From positions 10,843,664 to 10,907,663 of the forward strand of contig CM049315.1 of NCBI GenBank assembly GCA_026874595.1: a stretch of DNA of 64,000 bases, read 5' to 3'. Of this stretch, positions 59,926 through 64,000 are shown piece after piece. The notes under the pieces are model-generated. The model searched no databases. It worked only from the letters and a program-made list of their open reading frames with translations, and was not told the origin of the DNA. The DNA is from Sipunculus nudus. Its lineage: Eukaryota; Annelida; Sipuncula; Golfingiida; Sipunculidae. The translations under genes and the position numbers were made by a program. How positions within the stretch are numbered: the first letter of the stretch is position 1; every line of letters starts with the position of its first letter.

Positions 59926-61535
59926 ATATAAATTATATATAAACAAAGTTTAATTGTAGATAGCATGTATGGTAAAATTCACACAGCATTCATTGAATGT
60001 TTATACATGTATAAGAGTTTAATCCGTTTTGCTGATATCAACTTCGAATGCACCATGCATGTATTAAATCAGCCAGGTTGATGAAATATGGGTCATTATT
60101 GTATCATCTCATGTGATACCACAAGGTGTAATATATAGGCTGTTTTATTGTTCCATTTTCTAATTTTTGTTATACCATTTTCAAAATTTTTGGATAAGTA
60201 TTTTTATCAAAGAGTGGACTTAGTCGTTAGGATGATCTAAAAACTTAGTGAACGACACGTTGATATAGATTACTATTCATTTGTCCCTAGGCGCGGAGTG
60301 CAGGGATTTTCCACATGAGCTCATTACACTGCTATGACACCAGGCATCTATCAACTCACCTATATGGGTTATATATATTCAGAGAATAAAAAAATTTAAT
60401 ACACGCAGGAATCTATATTTTAAAAAATATAATTCGTTTTTATTATGTTTTGATTTTACCCTATGAATCGGGAAATCTTGAAAAAATCACTTATTTGTAT
60501 CTGACATGTGGTGTTACAAGGGTCCTAGGTAATGTTAGGATGATTATAGGTTCATTTACATGGGTACAACTCCTATTTCAGAGGATAACGTCATGATGTT
60601 GGCTTTCTTCGACCTGCACTCACATAAATAACGTGCCCTCGTTTTTGTAGGATACAGCATAAAGTTTAGAAGTTTCATATGCAGAAAAGACTGTTTCCAC
60701 GAACCCGCATTGCAATAAAGAAATACATTGCTTATTAATGCATGTGTGTTATATCATGATGATATGTTATTACATATATTTTGATGTCGTGGTACAGCTG
60801 TACGGTTTTTATTGTTCGTTTCCATTAGTTATCGCGCGTACTGTTTTGCCCAGTGCTTTCCTGATAACAGTGAACCCGCTAACCCACGTGCACTGGCGTC
60901 GAACTGATAAGGAAACCAGTCGGTTACAACTAGTATCAGCCTGCATTAATATGTTGTGTACTGGTTACACGCCCCAGCTATCATAAGTAAGCGTACAAAT
61001 ATAGCATTTACTCATCAAAGAAACAGATGAACTGACGGACAGCTGGATTAGGCCTATTGCTATCAATGGTATACATAGACAACTGTCACGTCCGCATTTA
61101 TCTAGCATTAACCTTTGAGTTTTGATACAGTTGCACACAGGCTCCCAGGCACACATGCAGATACATACAACGTGACACATATATCTATTAATTTATATTA
61201 ACCTATATTTATCAGGTTGAATTCCTCCACAACCCTTACTAAGAAAAAAAACTTTTTATTTTTTTTTTCGAATTATAATACTGCCTTCCAAAAAGCATGC
61301 ATGGATACTCCTCCCCCAACTGTCTGTGAGTGTCATTTAATTGTGATATGGCTATATAGTTCTTGCATTTTGCATCTTACACTTAATAAGTAATCAGTAA
61401 TTAATTTGATAAAAATTAAATTGACAAATTGATTTTGTGATTGAACTGGACTGTTATTCTCTGAGAAGATTTATGTGAATTGTTCATCCAGATTTCATTC
61501 TTTAAAGGACTTTTTGTCGCTGTGAAAGTGGTGGT
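59926..61535. other. No gene seen
   Basis: Unique AT-rich DNA; the short ORFs at 60738 and 60965 have no known motif. Confidence 0.4.
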
Positions 61536-61549
61536 AACCAGGTACTGTA

Positions 61550-61692
61550 CACTTTATTTATTATACTGTGTAATTGTATTGATTTGCTGTTGCACTATTG
61601 TTATACTGTGAAATTGTATTGATTTAGTGTATTGTATATTAGGGTTGTTCAAAGAATAAATTAAAATTGTTTGTTAACAAAAAAAAAAAACA
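61550..61692 (+). repeat. 42-bp duplication ending in AATAAA and A12
   Basis: Two copies of 'ttatactgtg(t/a)aattgtattgattt' lie 42 bp apart, followed by AATAAA near 61655 and, about 20 nt later, a run of 12 A at 61679-61690. A poly(A) signal followed by a genomic A run is what a retroposed transcript end looks like. No target duplication or ORF confirms this. Confidence 0.35.
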
Positions 61693-62348
61693 CTGACTTC
61701 TTTATTCATTCCCCCAGACATTTTACGCTGCCTATAGTGTTACAGAATCTAATTTTTTTTTCTTATCTCCAGAACAGAACTTGTGTTCGTCACGACTGCG
61801 TGATCTGTTGATAGTAGGATCCGTAACAATATACACATATATTTTGCGAGGAATTAAAATATAGGCAAAGGAAATTTTTTTTATATATGGAGCTAGAATG
61901 TTATATTATATATGGAGCTAGAATGTAGAGTTTGGATTTTAAACCCAATTTCTTCAATTTTTCGTCCCGCCAATTAATAATATAAGGTATAGTTCACATG
62001 CTGATCGTCTCTGTTTCATGACGACTCTATTTTTACCCAGGCCAGGATTAAAGCTGTCCGGTTTCATAAGTAAGACTCGTGACAGATTATAATGACTTGT
62101 TACTGCAATCTGTTCAATCCAACTCGTACTAAAACATCGTATATTTCTGGGTGATATTTATAGGTTTGAAAACAGTTACAAAACGCAATAAGTGATATTG
62201 TTCAGGCAATCAAATTTACCATCCTTAACTAAATATAACCATACATTTTTATTGGGACCTGGCTTCAAACAACATTCATGTTTTCTGTCCCTTGTGTGTG
62301 TTTTTATATCAGAGCATGCATGCGTCCTTTCCGTAGACTGTAGGTTTG
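61693..62348. other. No gene seen
   Basis: Unique DNA with a local 'atatatggagctagaatgt' direct repeat near 61883 and 61908. Confidence 0.4.
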
Positions 62349-62388
<40 letters not shown>

Positions 62389-62410
62389 ATTATTATTATT
62401 ATTATTATTA
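62349..62410. repeat. AT then ATT microsatellite
   Basis: (AT)n at 62349-62383 followed by (ATT)n to about 62410. Confidence 0.95.
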
Positions 62411-62819
62411 CAGTTATATGTTTTATTATGCGCAGGATCTTGTGTGGCATTCTGATTCGTGTTAGGCTCAAGCCCTGGGCGTTGCTATGGGAACCGTACT
62501 GGTTAAACCCTGGCTTGTAGAAACACAGTGCTCGTTGTAGTCTAGAATTTTCGGGTCTGTTTTGCGCTATGGGCGCGTGTGTATTGTTGTGTTCTTTGGA
62601 ATGTTCGAAAATAATCAAAGTGTCTTGGCTTCGGGTGAAAAGGCTATAAATATAGGACTGTGTTTTGAGTAGAGAAAAAATACCAGCTGACACGGAAAAG
62701 TGTAACTCACTTGTCAGTGTTTTTTACCTATTCCGATAATTGCAGAACTTACAGATATTCTACGGACTTTTACTGACTTGATAGGGATTATCTTCAGTTT
62801 CCCTTTTGGATTTTTACGT

Positions 62820-62823
<4 letters not shown>
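62411..62823. other. No gene seen
   Basis: Unique DNA; the minus-strand opening ending in repeated Ile/Tyr is a microsatellite translation. Confidence 0.4.
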
Positions 62824-62892
<69 letters not shown>

Positions 62893-62905
62893 GTGTGTGT
62901 GTGTG
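62824..62905. repeat. AT and GT microsatellite
   Basis: (AT)n at 62824-62892 and (GT)n at 62893-62905. Confidence 0.95.
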
Positions 62906-62974
62906 TATATCTACATATATGTGTATTATTTTTTAATACTAAATCTTACGCTAACGTCCACCTGGACAGGTTGA

Positions 62975-63055
62975 CTACAGGCCGGTGAGACGCAGATTTT
63001 TGGGACGTAGGTCGCCGGGACGTACCCACTGAAGCGTATCCCGATAGGACGTATT
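62975..63055 (+). repeat. Short GGGACGTA repeat cluster
   Basis: GGGACGTA or a close variant (GAGACGCA, AGGACGTA) occurs four times within 80 bp, with 'gccggg' or 'tcccgat' before it. This is a small degenerate tandem repeat. Confidence 0.4.
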
Positions 63056-64000
63056 GTTAAAATAAGAGTACATGTATCACTTGTCTGACTGTCTAAACTT
63101 TAGACGTACTAAAACAAAAAGACTAAGTAATAATAGTTAATTATACTTTCGTTAGTAAACCCTCTCTTGGGTCACTTTGGGAAATCATTAAGCTCTGTGA
63201 TCTATGCAACATACGTCAAATCAGCACACGTTAATGCCTAGTATATCTGTGTCATCCATTATTACTATATTACACTCATGCACTTATATCGTTGTGTTCC
63301 TTAACTGAAGTTTGACAAAATATTTAGTAATTTTATTGTTAATTAGAGCATTATTTTGGCTTAAAGTACGACCATCCCTCAATAGTGATTAACTCCGGTT
63401 ATGGTTAACCCATCAGCGTTCTCCAATTTATTGGCCTAACCAGAGGTTTAAATGACTGATAATTACAGGTTTAACGTGTAACATCTTACTTTATTTTCCA
63501 TATCCCTGTTATAATTTTCACTATTATAAGTATGTATATCATGTCGTGAGAACATATTAAGTCTGCTCAAACATGAACGAACTGCTCACCAGAGACCAGC
63601 GAAGCCGCAGTATAAACTAGAGAAACCATTCACCCGACGCGGCCACTCGTACAGTTAAAAGGATGAACCTTTAATTAACGGACGAAAAATGTCGATCAAA
63701 GGTTTCTGGATGATGAATCATTTATATTGATCTCTTACACGCACTTAATGTATTAAGGAAAGAATAAATATTTACATATTTTGATTATATTCGACTTCTG
63801 ACAGGACCACATTCCGAATAAAAGACATTATAAATAGACAACAATTTTATGAGAAAAATAACTTTATAGAATAAAAAATTAGGTTGGTTGTTATTTTGTT
63901 AACATGAAATACTACCTGTGCGTATTATTCAGTTAGTATCATCCGCTCTGGCGCAAGTACGATCGGTGGCGGGTGACCTATTTTGGAACAAATTAAGTGC
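63056..64000. other. No gene seen
   Basis: Unique AT-rich DNA to the window end. Confidence 0.4.

Overview
The window reads as nuclear DNA of an invertebrate animal, most likely a mollusc or another lophotrochozoan (inference). It is AT-rich, has no bacterial-style operons, and is full of AT, GA/CT and GT microsatellites, long G or C runs, minisatellites and decayed transposons. Almost all of the roughly 60-codon ORFs are chance openings or run through repeats. No tRNA, rRNA or CRISPR was found. One tRNA-like sequence lies inside a probable SINE.

Layout. 0-4 kb: a degenerate 30-bp tandem array cut by the window edge, two possible 3' exons, and a tRNA-derived SINE on the minus strand. 5-7 kb: a degraded CR1/jockey-like reverse transcriptase tail and a small CAGGGG-ended MITE. 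9.4-12.4 kb: a decayed CR1-like LINE that keeps the YVDD box and ends in a minisatellite and a microsatellite tail. 15-17.3 kb: a 144-bp near-perfect palindrome and two tandem arrays. 17.9-21.7 kb: an acidic ORF fragment, a broken THAP zinc-finger domain and inverted copies of their flanks, with a GGCC-ended MITE nested inside. 22.2-22.8 kb: a pogo/Tigger-like remnant. 23-28.4 kb: an almost full-length L1/Tx1-type LINE (ORF1, endonuclease, RT, CCHC) interrupted by a second copy of the same MITE.

33-34.5 kb: a tiny hAT-like MITE and a degenerate array built on GGTGGCGCCAC. 36.7-39.6 kb: the most striking structure, about 51 copies of a 57-bp repeat with higher-order organisation and no stop codon in any plus-strand frame of the consensus. 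41.2 kb: a degraded third copy of the GGCC MITE. 46.5-47.9 kb: a hAT element with a perfect 8-bp target duplication, carrying a piece of LINE reverse transcriptase. 49.8-51.6 kb: a 1.78-kb element with terminal inverted repeats and TCA duplications. 52.0-52.7 kb: a tandem repeat of about 197 bp. 56.0-56.2 kb: a 24-bp minisatellite.

The best candidate for a host protein gene is on the minus strand at 57.75-58.27 kb. It encodes a small PH-like protein, and TATA, CCAAT and CRE motifs lie upstream. The remaining stretches hold no gene I can support. No multi-gene pathway is visible; the interest lies in the nesting of mobile elements and in the 57-bp array.
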